This document shows, one piece after another, positions 9,481 to 23,096 of a stretch of 64,000 bases of DNA (position 1 is its first letter; the number at the start of each line of letters is the position of its first letter). The translations under genes and the position numbers were made by a program. The notes beneath the pieces are model-generated. The model was not told the DNA's origin. It saw only the letters and a list, made by a program, of their open reading frames with translations, and ran no database searches. Origin of the DNA: Acridotheres tristis (taxonomy: Eukaryota; Chordata; Aves; Passeriformes; Sturnidae); NCBI GenBank assembly GCA_037013685.1, contig CM072894.1:28891529-28955528 (forward strand). The letters are read 5' to 3'.

Positions 9481-12400
9481 TGCGGCTTGTTGCGCTCTGC
9501 CACTGCTATCAGGGGCCGCGCACTTGTTCTGAAAAGCTGTGCCGCGAGGCGTGGAGCAGATAATGATTCTTCCCCCACGCTGGGAAAGAGTTGTCCTGCT
9601 GCAAACACCCCAGCACTGCCGCACGGCCCCGCTCCGACACACCGCAGGCAGCGCGCTCCCGAAGCTGGCACTAAAGGCAGGCTGCAGGCAAAAGCGCGGG
9701 CAAAAACACGGACTTGAAGACAAATCCCTCTGGAGCTTTGGTTTGCTCACTCAGTAGGGGAGAGGAGCACGGAGGGAAGGGATTGTCTCATCCACCCCCG
9801 AACCGTGGGGAGGTGGTGGCAGTGTGTGTTTGAAGCCCGAGCAGTGGAATGTGCAGCCCCTCTGAGCCCAGCCTTAAGTGCTTCACCTCTCCTACAGTCA
9901 GGAGGGTTTTCCTAATCTTTGCCAATTGCCCTCTGTTTCCTCCTTGCACATGGGATATGTTTATCTGGGATGAAACAAGTCCCATTTTTTCCTCTCTCCT
10001 GGGCAGGCTGTGATTTTGACTGTCTCAGCCCATTCTCACCGCTGTCCTGTGCAGATGTCCCCCCTCTCCAGTCTCTGTGCTGCCTGCAAGTGGGCCCAGA
10101 TTCCAGCCAGGACTGTCCCAGCTTGCACGGGTACTCACTACCTCTCACATCCATGGGGTGGGAGGTACAGAAACCTGCAGATATGGGGAGGCTTCAGCAA
10201 AGATGTGAGATTGCTGGAGAAAGTTCCCGTTGGTGACTCCCAATGGCTGGATGCTGGATAAGAGAGAGCTCCAGAGGCTTGGGATGTTCAAGCTGCAAAC
10301 TTTGAGATGCTGTGAGTTCCCTGGGTATTGGACAATACTGGAGAGGTGTGAAAAGCTACTGACATGGTTAGGAGAAGAAGGATCATTGGGTAGCTGTACT
10401 TTTGCACAGGCCATCTGTGACTAAATGCATATGGAAGAATGAGATTACTCCTTAGCCCCTTCTAGCCTGCAGTGGCCCCTGCCTCCTCATGCCTATCATG
10501 GTGATAATTTATATGCCATGATCAGCTCTTTGTGGAGACTGAATGACAGAAATCGTTGAACTTTCCTGCACCTGCTGTATCTTGTTACCTGCTCTCCCAC
10601 TTTATGTAAAGTACAAATTTTGCTTTTAAATTCGTTTACAGAATCCATAGTCATTGCCTTGGTCACTGCAATTCGTATTACAGATTCCTCTTTGCTCTCT
10701 CAGGTCTCTGCACTGTGTGGGCCTCTTCCTGTACCTGTTTCCCTGCCTGGGGCAAGGCTGCTGCCATGGCAGTATGATTCTGTGAGTAATGACCAACCCT
10801 CTGGAAGTGCTGAAATCTACTTCTCCTTTTTTAGATTGCACTTCCTTTTTCCTAAATTAGGAAACTTTTCACTGAAACACCTTCTGCTTTTCCACCTTTA
10901 TGCCACGGAGAAGTGCCTCAGAATGAACACCAATTTTATGCCTGTTTTCTCAAACTTGTGGCTAGCCCTGTCCAGGCCACCTATTTGCTGGACAGTTTGA
11001 GTCCTGCAGCTCCACTTTTTCTGCAGCCATCTCAGTAGGCAGCAGAAGGCCTCCCCAGCTCCCAGACTTTGACTGGCTTTATTGGTTGCTCAAAAGATTC
11101 CCTTGAGAACCATGTTTCTGATGAGAGATCTGATATGGGCTTACAAATTGGCTTAATTTCTCTTCTACCCAGAGAGACCCAATGTGCCAGGGTTGTGCTG
11201 AACTTGGCCAGTGTTTCTGGGTGTATTTCTGGGTTTTTTCCCCTTTTTCCTTGCTGGTCCTGAGCAAGGTGTTTTCTCTGTGTCATCTGGACTGTTCTTC
11301 TCCCAGCAATCCTCTTTCCTGGCCTATCACTCGCTGGTCAGAGCTGCAGCTCTCTGTCAGCACCATCTGTGTCCCCGTGCCCAGCTGGCTGTGTCCTGCT
11401 GTTCCCTCAGCCGCGATGCCACCTGCACCCCCTCCTCCCTGTCCTTCCCCTCCATGGGGACAAGGAATTGCCTTGGACCTGCTCAGGGCTGGGGCTGCCA
11501 GGCTCCTCCAGTGCCCGTGTGCTGGCACAGTGTGAGCAGATGAACCTCGACAGCTCCTGGCTGCCCGGCCAGGGAGCTATGGGGAGTCCCCGCCTCCCAC
11601 GCTGTTTTTGGGGGGCTGGAGCCATCCAAGGTGACAGTGTGGAGGGGTGCACCAGGCCAGCTCAGCTCCTGCCTCACACCCAATCAATAGGGGGGTGACC
11701 CAGGGCATGCCCAGGCTTTACTGCGCTGAGACAAAAGGCAGTGTTCCCTGAGCCTCCCTGTGCCCCTTCTCCCTTGCCAGATCCCTTGGGTTCATCATGT
11801 GCCAGCCCAAGGGCTGCTCTGCACCCAGAGGTCATTGGGGATGCAGAAGTGCTGGGCAGCGCTGGCTGCGCCTGAGCAGGTGCTGTGAGAAAAGCAGAAT
11901 TTGGGAACACCGCCTCACCCTGCCCCTGGCAATGTCACAGCAAGGGAATGGCTCAGCTTCCCCCTGAAATCCAGGGGCAGTAAATGGCAAACTTACCGCT
12001 GGAAAACCAAACCTAGTTGGCAGGGCAGTCAGTAAATGCAGCTCCTCCTCTGGCTGTCCCAAAGCTGTGTTTTAGGCTGGAATCTGCTTTCTTAGGGCCC
12101 AGTGGTACCGTTTGGGTTGGGAAATTGGGTTATCAGCACAACACGGTTCTGTCTGCTCTGGACTGGCACATGGCCCGGGGCTGCTGAAAATGCCAAGCTC
12201 AGAAAGGAGCCAAGAGGCTGGATGTACAACGTACATGTACAATGGAGGTGGAGTGTGGAGATAACATCTGGTTAATTATTGCCAGCAAGCCGAGGCCAGG
12301 AGTTTGTTTGGCACGGTTGTGAAACAGAGAGCTTGTGTAGGGGAATGAGCTAGGGACTGTAAAAGTAGGATGTGGGGAGCTGTGCTGGCTCTGTGAAGTC

Positions 12401-13034
12401 AGAGCTGGGCACACAGTGGCTTTGCTGTGTGAAGAAGTGGTAGCCCATGCTGTCACTTGACCTTGCTAGGGCTATCCAGGAGGACTGGGAGTGATGCTGA
12501 CATCTGACAGCTCTGGCTGAATCCTCATGGAAGTGCCAGGAGGGAGCAGGCAGAGGGGAAGCAGCCTGGGGGTAGTTTCCAGGCATGACAAAGCACTGCT
12601 GTGTCCCTCCCAGAGTATCCCAGGTGGGGAGAGTTGGGCTGTACCCCAAAACCCTTCTCCCACCTGAGGGCTGTGTGGGGGCAGTGGTGGCTGTGTGCTG
12701 CTAAGAGTCTGGTCAGTAGCCACACCAATCCCACCATCGGCTGCATGTCTCCTGCTGGTGAGCCAGAAATGCCAGTGAAATGCTTGTTTTTTTGACTGGC
12801 CTTTTGAGGTGAGCTGTAGCTGAGCGTGGGTGACTGCACAGCTGTTCCAGACACTTCAGCCCCATCATCCTCCTTGCCACTGCCTTGCCACAACCGTGCT
12901 TGCCTGGGTGCTCAGCAGGATGTCTGGGCTCAAGGTGTCCATTCAGGGCTTGTGCACACCTGGGCTACCCTGGATACAGCGTCTGGATGTCCCCCATTGT
13001 CCCCCTCCCGCCTGGCGTCAGGCAGCATCCCCTG
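9481..13034. other. gene-free intergenic stretch
   Basis: No coding exon, transposon or RNA gene recognised. The short open frames here lack splice context and recognisable domains. Confidence 0.45.
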
Positions 13035-13230
13035 GGGAAGCACAGTTAACGTGGCGCTACCAGAAAACGCCTTCCTGCTACTAATCAGCTCCCGACAGGT
13101 TATCACTCTCTCAACTGCCTGGCTTTTCGGGGAAAAGTGTCATTTATCGGCCCTTCACCGAGGAGACCTGCTAGAGATGCTCCCGCCGGGCTCCGCTCCG
13201 CCTGTCATGCAGGCGCCATCTGTAGGAAAA
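13035..13230. promoter_or_regulatory. isolated GC-rich block with a CTCF-like site
   Basis: A block with repeated CpGs in otherwise ordinary intergenic DNA. Near its end, the minus strand reads CCTACAGATGGCGCCT (13211-13226). It matches the CTCF core consensus at most positions, including the diagnostic AGATGGCGC. The site lies between the two CpG islands. The plus-strand open frame that runs through the block (12826-13455) has no recognisable domain. Confidence 0.35.
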
Positions 13231-13865
13231 GGAGAAAACAGACCAAAAGTCAAGGAAGGTGCATGTAGAAATTCAGTTTCTCTCTGGGAAAACTGTTTAA
13301 TCCAAGACAAAACTGCTCTGGGGCACGGCTCTAGGGCTCGTGGTTTGGGTACTTGCAGCAGAATTCACTTTTGGGAAACAATAAAGTGTGGAGATGCCCC
13401 GAACTGGAGTACAGCTTGTCCAGGATGGGTCTGGATTTTTTTGATCTATAAATAGACTTTGACATAAAAAATAATTTCCAGGCATCTCCTTGATAACCTT
13501 GTCGGGGCTGGATTTGATTGATTAGCTGTATGGGTTAATTGCATCATGCTACCTTCTGCTCTGGTGGGTGACAGATGCTCCTGATTTGAACACTGAGGTC
13601 ATCCCATCATCTGAGGCTTTACTTACAGCTGGAAACCTCTCTGTTCCATCCATACACGTGCAGTTGACATCATGGAAGCATTCACTTTGGTCATATTGCA
13701 TAGTTTTGCCACAAATCCCATACTACTGTTGTCATCTTCTAAGAGACACATAAATTTTCAGTGTGATTTTCTAGCCCTAGAAAACCTCCCAAAATCAACC
13801 CTTCCCAGAGTTGAATAAAACGGGTCTATAAGGGGTCTGGTCTATAACAATAATTTCCTTTGAAC

Positions 13866-13921
13866 AAAAAAACCCAAAAAACAACAAACAACCCCCCCCC
13901 CAAAAAAAAACCAAACCAAAA
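13866..13921 (+). repeat. A/C-rich low-complexity tract
   Basis: Runs of A interrupted by short C runs, including eleven consecutive C, then more A. Simple low-complexity DNA. Confidence 0.85.
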
Positions 13922-15079
13922 ATCATGATTTTATACCAATCTTGCTATTTTTGTGCAGCTTGACTCCCCTTTCCCATGTGGGGAGGTGATGAATATAAAT
14001 GCTGGGTATTTTTTATCTGCTGAACTCCCCTGCCATGGATACACGGCTGCACAGCCCTGTGTGTGGTTGAGGCATGTCACTCTCTGGTCTTTCCCCTTCA
14101 TCCCTCAGAATATCAGGAGCTGATACAAGGATGAACAGGGATGCTGCAGTGTGAGGGATGTCACTTACATCTTGGGGGTCCAGTGGCTTCACCCTGCCAG
14201 GGACTGCACAAGCATCATTGCCCTTTGCCTAGAGCAGAACCTTAATTCATCTCCACTTTCACAGATAAAAGCCGGGATTAATTAAAGAAGAGAATAGAAA
14301 CCACTTTGATTTCCAGAACACCGGAAACTCCTAATTATCACAGCTCCCAAAAGCACTGCTATAATTAAGGGGCTCTCACTGTTGCCACTGCAGACCCAAT
14401 TTTAGCAGAGATTTACAAGTGGCATCTACATTTTTTGCTTTTGGTGAAGTACAGCAACTGAAGGCATGATTTCTGGCTCCAGGTGCATCCCTTAAATCAT
14501 CCGGAACACCACTGAAGCAGCATCTAATTCCCTCATGGATTTCTTATTAGAAAACCAGAGTCCCCAATGGCAGTGTGCTACAGACAGCGTCTGCTCTCCA
14601 ATTACAGTCTGATTATACAAAATAATAAAACCGGGGGCCTTTTTTTCCTTGCCTGCTGGTCTTTCCATCTTCAAAATACACTTGGGGGCTGTTTCTTCCT
14701 TTTTTACCATAACCAGCATTTATTAGTATTTTATTAGTATTTAAAAAAGGCAGTGGAAACTGAATTTCTCACCTGATCTCTGGTCCTCTGGTCCCTGTAA
14801 CCTTTCCAGAAGCACTTATGACACTGATGGTGAAGCAGCCAGACTTTGCTATAGCATGAAAGCAGCAAAACACCCCTAATGCAATAACTGAGTAAATCCC
14901 ACAGGAGGATTTTCCCTGCAAATGCCAGGTCTCATGCTACTGGGCAGGACAGGAGTGCCTTTTGCACTCTTGTGTCAGAGAAATGGTCAGGTAAAGATGT
15001 AGCTGATAATACACATCACCTCTGTGTGCAGAGGTTTATCCTTGGGCTGCTGTGGCTTTCCCATCTTTATCCTGAAATG
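13922..15079. other. gene-free intergenic stretch
   Basis: AT-rich, unique-looking sequence. The segment around 14270-14460 is smooth, homopolymer-poor AT-rich DNA of the kind often conserved as non-coding elements, but nothing specific can be assigned. Confidence 0.4.
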
Positions 15080-15326
15080 GGGTAGGTTTAGATTAGATAT
15101 TAGGAAGAAATTCTTTACGACATGTGAGGGTGTTGAGGCACTGGAACAGATTGCCTGGAGAAGCTGTAGATGCTCCATCACTGGAAGTGTCCAAGGCCAG
15201 GATGGATGGGGCTCTGAACCAGCTGGTCTAGTGGAAGGTGCCCTGCCCACGACAGGGAGTTTGAAACAAGATGATCTTTAAAGTCCCATCCAACCAAAGC
15301 CATTCTGTGATTTTCTCCTCTATGAC
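15080..15326 (+). mobile_element. CR1 LINE, 5'-truncated 3' end
   Basis: It starts abruptly at GGTAGGTTTAGATTAGATAT, continues with TTAGGAAGAAATTCTTTACG, GAGGCACTGGAACAGATTGC and CTGGTCTAGTGGAAGGTG, and ends with the CR1 tail ATTCTGTGATTTTCTCCTCTATGAC. About 250 bases long and little diverged. The abrupt start is a typical 5' truncation. Confidence 0.93.
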
Positions 15327-18300
15327 CTCTTCACTAAGTGTTGTCGAAGTCTGCCCACTGCCAACAGTTTTCTTGATGAATGTCAGCTTCACCACCAAGG
15401 TGGTTCTTCTGCTCCCTGGGTGCTTCACAGCTGTGCACAAAACTGTCCTAAAAATTCTCCATTCTTTTGTCAGCTGCTTTCCCTGTCTGTTGAGTGGCCC
15501 TGGTTCTGCCCAGGTCTCCCCATCCTCACCAGGAGGTACTGTCTGACTGCAGAGGGCTCGTGGGACTTCAGAGCTGGGGCATGGCTTGCAGGAGGGATGG
15601 GTTTGGGTCCAATATTGGGCAGTGATCTGTGCTCGTGTGTCTGGAGTGCTGAGCTGCAATGCACTGAATATCAGACACGTGGAATCAGCAGTCTGACTTG
15701 CTGTGAGCTCTCCCAGGTACTTGTAACCCGTGTTTAACACCATGCTTTCCATGGTGTTAAACAATTCCTTTTCCTCCAACACTTTCTTTTCTCCCTTTAG
15801 AAGGGGTAAATGCATAAAGGCTGTGCTTTGAAGGGATACTTTAAAAAGCAGAGGGATGTTCCTTGACTTCTAACAACAAGGTTTTCCACCTCCACCTGCT
15901 GATGCATGAGCCTGTCCCTGCAGGCTTGCTGCTCTGTGACTGAGTTTCCTCCCTGACCATGGGGAGCACAAGCATCCTGACATCAAGCAGAGGCAGATGG
16001 CCTGTAAAAAAACATGTTTTTCCTCCCAGCAGTGTTGTTTTAGTAAGCCGTCACTTCTGTATGGGCAATGCAAACATGATCAGATCAAACTATGGCTCTG
16101 TTCTGATCCCATTGCTGGAAATTGGTTTTGTTAAGCAAAATGTTACCAGCTTGGGGAAAAAAAAAAAAAAGGGAAAAAAAAAGAAGGAAAGTAAAAGGAA
16201 CAAATGCAAAATTTGCCTGTATTAGAGATGCAGGGAAGCATTGGAACTTAGGGGGAGCACAGACAATTGAATTTAATTGAAAAATATGATTAACTAGAAT
16301 GAGACTTGAATATGAAGATCTAATATGAATTAAAGAAACAAGCTGATTGCCTGAAGAAAGAAGTTCAAGAATTAAAAATTTTTATATAATATAGGTTCCA
16401 GTATAATGGGTTCCAGCTATGCTTATATAGGATAACTCATAAAAAAATCCCCAACTCCATCCTCAAAGTGGTTTTTATCATTGAAAGTATATATTTTTTT
16501 TTGAGATGGTCAAAGGGAAATGGGGCTCTTACTTGATCTCATGGGCTTGGGGGAGATTTGAGCTATGCATGGTAAATGGGAGAGATCCAAGCTTGATCCT
16601 AGACTTAGAGCTTCCCAGCATCATCTCAGGTCTGGTAGCAAGGCTTACAGCTCCCACCTTACAGGGAAGGGAACAAAACACAAACAGTGGGAGCAAACCA
16701 AGGGCCAGTGGCAGGTGGACCCTTGCCTTGGGAAGGACAGTGGAAGGAACATTTCCAGGATTGTCAAAGCCTGGTGCAAGTGGCTCTGAGCAGAAACCCC
16801 AGGGGCAGGCAGTGCTGGCAGCTCATGTGCAGTGGTCATTGCCAGGCTCTGCTCCCACACCAACTTCTGAAAGCAAAATCAACAAGAAAATAGTTTTAGG
16901 GAAAATGAATAGTCTGTATTCACAGCACAAACAAGAAAATTATATACCAGCAAGTAGCACAAATGGGAAAAATAAGAGCTTAATTTACAGTATTTTTGTG
17001 TAGTTATAAGCATCTTTATTCCAAGGCACTTCTCCTTAAAGCAGCAAAACTCTTTAGTGCATCCCCCTGCAGCTTTTTTAATTTCCACTTGGCCGCTACA
17101 CCCTCTGCCACAGCATTTCCAGCCACCAGCATCCTCTTCCTCACTGAACAGTCCCACTGGCCATGGTGACAGCACTATGGCCATGTCCCCCTGCTCCCCA
17201 TCGGCAGGCAGGATCTGTCCTCGGTGGGATGGGTCATCTTGGAGCTCATGGGAGGCCATGGCCTGGCTCTGTGCCGGGAGCAGCTGGGTGAGCCAGCAAA
17301 GGTCACTTCACGTCACCCTGTGGCACGGCTGGCCAGGAGAAAGCTGCAGGCACAGCGTGGCACAGAGCCCGGCCAAGGGGCTATCAAAGCCCTCACCCTG
17401 GGGTGGGGATGGGGGAGAGGGAGGGGCTTCAGGAGGATGGAGAATTTGTTGGACTCTTTTTTGGACTCTTTCCAGATGATAATTTTGATATTTTGTTGTC
17501 TCTTGAGGAATTCGAAGTAGGAATAAATGCAGCGTCAGTGCTCATTTGTACTGGCTGTCACTGCCAGACTCGGGGCTGACCTGAGCGTGCTTTTAATGCA
17601 TATTTAATGGGTACAGTGGTCCCTCATCCCCACCTTTAGCTGCTGCACATCTGCACTTTGACACCACACACCTGAGCTGATCACAGTGCATCCACTGCCT
17701 GCCCCTCCTCGCCCATCCCTGCCCTGTGCTTCATTCTCAGCCTCCTCTCACCTCCTCCTGCCCCACAGCTTCTGCTCCATCCCAAGGAAACACAGACAGG
17801 GATGTATTTCCTCCAGTGCTCCATGGAAGAACATGAGCAGGGTAGTGCACATCCTGTAAGCTGGTCTGGTAGCACATCCCAGAGCAGGTGATAACCTGCC
17901 CCACACCCCAGGGATTACCCCACATATCCTCTGCCCCAATATTGCATGAGGATCTCATTTCTGAGCAAAATCCAGCTGTGGTTTCATTAAAGAGGCTCCT
18001 GCTCCTTGTGCTCAATATTTAATTTAGCACAAGCGTGTGCGTGTTGGGTTCAGGGTGTTGATTAAGCATGACTTGAGATAGAGGGAAATTAGTAATATGG
18101 GAAAGTGCAGTCAGTATTTCATGGCAAAGAGTAATTGAGCTAACAGTTGACATATGGAGTTGTGTGGGCAAACTAATTAAATTTTACATCTTCCCAAGCA
18201 TTTGTGAGTTTTATAAGCGTTTGATTTATATATTAATTAAACCTCAGAGTGAAATAAAGAGGACACAACCATTTATACTGCAAATGTGTCCATCAAGAGG

Positions 18301-21300
18301 AAGGGCTTTAATGTGTTTTCAAGCAGATGCTGAAGTACCTCTGTGAGTCCCCAGCTCAGCTCGGTGGTGACATCCCCAATGGTGTCTCTTCCTCCTCTTC
18401 ATTATCAGGAAAAAGCTCTTTTGATATCCCCCTGATGGGCTGCAGAGCTCAGGTTTCCCACTGATCTGGGTGCTTTGCAAGTAGCTAGTGAGAAAGCTAT
18501 TACACGATTTCAATATTTTTTTTACCCATTAGTAAGGCACTAGAGGTAGCTATGGCATGTCCTGGTTTGATCTTGCTGGGGTTTTCTAGAATTGTCTTAT
18601 TTGCATTATTTCATACTTGAAGGAACTTGCATTGTGTTTGTTTGCAGATGGACAGAAGCACATGTGGAGCATTCATGGTGGTCAGCATCATTTTCAGCCT
18701 GGTTGATGCTCTGTGGAAAGGAGTCCCTGAAGTTTTAGGATCAGTTGTGCTCCTTGGGGTTTGCACCCTGCAGCCATTGCTGCAGCTGGGAGGAGATGGT
18801 ATTTGGGTTCAGTGACAGTGAGGAGTCCTAAAATGAGCAGCCCTGGCCCTGATTTTTCTTTTAAGCTGTTGTGCACGCCCCACTACTGACACATCTCTCT
18901 GGGGGCCAGCACACATCTCACAGGTCTGTTTGGGTGAGCTGGCAGGCCAGGGCTGGGCTGATGTTGGGGCAGTCCTGGGAAGTGCAGGGCTGGCTGGGGG
19001 CTTCTGGCTGCGCTGGGATGAGCTGAGAGCCTTTGTGGAGCAGGAGCACTGAGTTTTGTTCCAGGGCTGAATTCCAGAGCTTGGGTTGCTCCTGATCAGG
19101 GCAGTCTGGCTTATTGCTTCTGTGAGTGTCCCTGCTCCTCTCCAGAGCTGCTCCTGCTAAGCCTCCCAACTGCCCTTACTGCCATGTACATTTTATTCCC
19201 AGAGGTTATGATGCCTGTAAACCCCTCTGATTCCAAAATAAATAAAATAAAGAAATGTTTCTATTCTGCTCTGCAATGATGCTTCCCTAGCAGCACATGT
19301 GATGGGGCCATGCCATAGCACTTTCATCCATTTCTATATCCTAGCTCTGAAATTCTGGTGATGCTAAAAATAAATATACCTTTTATATTCCCTATTATTG
19401 ATGCTTTATTTTTTCCTCTTTTGAATGGGGAAACAGGATCTGTTTATGTCAGCAGTGATATAGGATTCAGAAAACATTAGGTTTTGATAGGAAAGTGGAA
19501 TTAAAGCTAAAACATGGGTATTAAAACTCCCTTGAATTTAGTAAATTATTCAGATATGTAACATATTCAAATCTACAAATGCTGTGAAATAGATGGTAGC
19601 TATATTAAGAGTCATTCTGTGTGCCACCTCGCTGTCCCACCTGGCCTCTGGGGACTCCATCAGTCTTGTGATGATTCCTGTTCACAGTGTCAATGACTAA
19701 TATATTGGCCCACTGGAGAGGAGGAATTACAAAAACTTAGTGTTTATGTGCAGTTAGAAGCTGTGGGGATAGGAGTAACTGGGACCAGGTTGGAATGAAA
19801 ATGGGAGGAAAGGAAGAGCTGGTGCTCACCATCAACTACTTTTAAGAATTGGTGCTTTGTAGAGCATCTTCCCCAGAAACCTTGAGAGAAGGAAGATGCA
19901 AAAGGCTCCATGTCACATGGCACAGGGGGTCGTGGTGCCTCCTGCAATCTTGCATTGCAAGCAACATCTCAAACCCTGGCAAAATGCAGTCCACTGCCAA
20001 ATATATCCTGTGGGCTCTGCCCTGGCTCTGAAGAAGGATTCACTGTGTGAGAAGCAAACATCTGCTGAAGCCTATGCCTGCCTGCCTGGATGTGACTGAA
20101 AGGTATTCTTGGTGCAGGGACAACCTTATGGAAATCAAAACTACCTGGGAGCTCACTGTCTGGGATGAAAATCAGATTCTGCTACAGGCACATGCTGGTG
20201 TTTGGAGAAGACCAGGGGCTAATTCGCCACCAGTGATAATAATTAAATAGTTGACAGCAACTGTAGCAGGACTCGGGGTATTGATGATCCTTGAAAAATC
20301 TTGGGGCAAACATGCTTTTGCTAAGGATAAATCACCTGTGGTCAAACAGACCAGCACCGCTTTACCACATGGGATTTCAAGGATATTCAGCAGCAAACTG
20401 ACCAACACCTTTCCCCCCCAGTTCAGCCTGACTATTAATACACCCGGGAGCAGCTCACATCTCTCTACACAATATTACATTTCACTGGCATTTTTGCTCT
20501 AATGTGTGATGTGCCACCAGTTTGTGCATTCCTCATCCACGAATCCGTGTAGCTAATACATGTGGTACCTCAGTTTTGCTAGCAGTGCCAATACATTAAG
20601 CCTAGGAATGCAACCAGCACAGAGTGAATTTTATTTTCATATGATATTGGGACTTGCAGATCTCTTCTTTGTATGGTATTAAACTAGAATATTAGAATAG
20701 AGTGCTTTGGAAACAGCCATGTGCTGTGTGATGGAGAGGCAGAGCTGGCAGATCACCTCAGAAAGGTCTAACTTGATGTGCTGGAGAAAGAAATTGTCCT
20801 AAATGGTCATGTAGTCCATGGGGGCATTTGTGTAATGTCACCTGTAGAATCAATAACCAACCTGTGGGACTAAATAGGTGAAGCAATGTAAAATCTAAGC
20901 AGCCTCTGTCTTCTGCTGCCACTGATTTTGAACAGGCACATGCAAGGCTGTTCTTGGATGTCCTGCACAAGTGCTGTTTGTCCTGCTGGAGCAGGTACCC
21001 AGGCCAGTGCTGCAGCCCTTCCCAGGACTGGGGCTCTGAAGGAGGTGGGAATGTCCATCCTGGGACCACTCTGCTCCTCAGCATCCCTCAGCCCTGGTGG
21101 CATTGCTTGACTTTCTCTGCATAGTCCCTATGCCCCTAGCTGCTTTCAGAGTAGAGGGGACTGGAAGAGTTGCTCCAAAATAACACATAAATAGGAAGTG
21201 AAAGGTCAAGACTTCCTACAGAATAATCTTGCCCAGAGCATCAGAAAACATAAGAGATGAAAAGAGATAAAGACTCAGATGGTGATCAGACACTGATCAG

Positions 21301-22139
21301 CTCCAGGTAGCTCAGCCCTGGCCCCAGGCAGCCTTCTGGTTTCTGTTTCCTCTCTGGTTTTTGCAAACTGTCCTGTCAGACCTCACTTACTGAGAAGACC
21401 CATATGCAGTTTTTAAGACGCTGTTGGCTGCTCCCTGTTCCTCCTCCATCCTAATGTGAAATCTGTCATTGCACTCTATCAGGATGCTTTTCTGCCTACA
21501 TCCTGTGTGAGCTCCCGATTGCTATTGATAGGCAGAAGAGCCACGACAATCTTGAGGAAATTTGTGATCTGGTCCTGGCATATTTGACAGATAACACTCC
21601 AAATACAAATGTCAAAACGCATTTAGGTTTTTTCCCTTTTCTAACTTGCCCTGAAGAAAATGCAAACACTTTTTGACAGAATCAGTTCAGGAGCCTCCTC
21701 TAAGCCTGGCCCTGAGTGTTAGAAGAATCTGCCTCTTAAAGCCATATAGATCCACTGCTGCTGTATAAAAAAATATTCTTTACCCTGAGGCAGAATTACT
21801 TAAGAAAATCCTGACGTGATTAGACACCACTCTTTTCTGAGAGAAGAGTAACTATACTATTAAAGGATAACTGAGATGCTGCATAAACTGACAGAATTTA
21901 AATTACTCAATGTCGCAGTTTTGAAACGTCATTTGGCATGAGGGCACAAGGAAGGACTTGAATATTTTCTGGCTTCCACTGTGCAGCTATTCTGTATCCT
22001 GAATATGATCTGCTGGAAGCACCTGCAGGTGCTGCCACCGCTCTCCACCTGCTGACATGAGGTATATTTAGGCTCTGGGTTTGTAAAATTTATAAATGCA
22101 GGCCTGAACAATTTATAACAATTAATAAATAAACAGCTA
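15327..22139. other. gene-free intergenic stretch
   Basis: No gene recognised. It contains an A-rich tract at 16153-16190. Open frames of up to 195 codons (15228-15815, minus, overlapping the CR1) have no recognisable domain or splice context. The AT-rich block 18020-18260 has many TAAT cores and could be a conserved element, but this cannot be judged from one sequence. Confidence 0.45.
16153..16190 (+). repeat. A-rich low-complexity tract
   Basis: Two A runs (14 and 9 bases) separated by GGG and followed by a purine-rich tail. It is not preceded by a recognisable retroposon body. Confidence 0.85.
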
Positions 22140-22310
22140 GCAACTTTTGCATATGCTTTAGCATGCAGGAAATCCTCTTGCCTTAAATCAGTGTAATGAT
22201 GTCAGTTAAACAATTACCTTGCTTGTAGTGCCTAAGAGCCTGGCCCCACCACTCTGTTCAATGATACAGTTTAAACACAAAGCCAGAATCGATATTTATA
22301 TGCAAATATC
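22140..22310. promoter_or_regulatory. AT-rich block with POU/octamer-like motifs
   Basis: It contains TTTTGCATATGCTTT (a palindromic GCATATGC, similar to POU dimer sites) near 22147. A perfect octamer ATGCAAAT lies inside the inverted pair GATATTT...AAATATC near 22290. Both are in AT-rich unique DNA with no transposon signature. A candidate neural enhancer by motif content only. Confidence 0.2.
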
Positions 22311-22995
22311 ATCAAGTTCAAGCTTAAATCACAGTATTTTTGAAGTCAAGATCATGTGTTAAGTAATACTCCATGCCTGTATGTAATTATATATCAGTAG
22401 TGTAAAACCCTTCAGACTTCAACCCTGAACCACAACAGCAGAAGGGCTGAGCCCAAAGCCCGTGGATAACCACAGCCCCCCTGGCTTGTATAGATTTTGG
22501 GGGACAGTATGAGTATTTTGTGTTAGCTCAGAGCTCGGATGCAACCAGCTTTGACAGCTCTTGGGAATATGTGTGATTAACCAGCCCAGCCACAATATGT
22601 CACCAGCACTCCACACAAACAGCTCTGCTACTGCTGGAGAGCAGAGAGGGAAAACATCGCATCCTGCAGCCAGGGGAGGAAAAAATAGCATGAAAGGACA
22701 GGGAAGAAACTTGAGAGGAAGGTGACAAGGGACAAAATGGAGATTCCTGGAAAAATGATTATAGGGAAAGTGAGGTCAGCAGCAGGTTAGGTGGAGCTGC
22801 ATGAGTATGAGAGGAGCTGTCCTGGTCCCTGGGATACTCTGACACCTTTAAGTTGCAGTTGCAGGCTGTAACTAAAAAACACCCATTCCTTCAACTTTAC
22901 TTTCCATTTTGAAGGATTGTTTTTCCTCCTGACTGTATTAAACCTTGCTTTTTGTGAACTGAAACCACTCAGTACACTGATTCTCATTCCCAGTG

Positions 22996-23096
22996 CTCCT
23001 CTCCTCTCCTCTCCTCTCCTCTCCTCTCCTCTCCTCTCCTCTCCTCTCCTCTCCTCTCCTCTCCTCTCCTCTCCTCTCCTCTCCTCGGGGGCTGAA
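22996..23096 (+). repeat. (CTCCT)20 pentanucleotide array
   Basis: About 101 bases of uninterrupted CTCCT repeats, all pyrimidine on the plus strand. A perfect homopurine/homopyrimidine tract of this length is capable of triplex (H-DNA) formation. The serine/leucine-rich frame across it is not a gene. Confidence 0.98.

Noticed and set aside
12826..13455. 209-codon plus-strand open frame
   Set aside because: No domain and no splice context. About 0.3 frames of this length are expected by chance in the window, and the GC-rich block inside it reduces stops.
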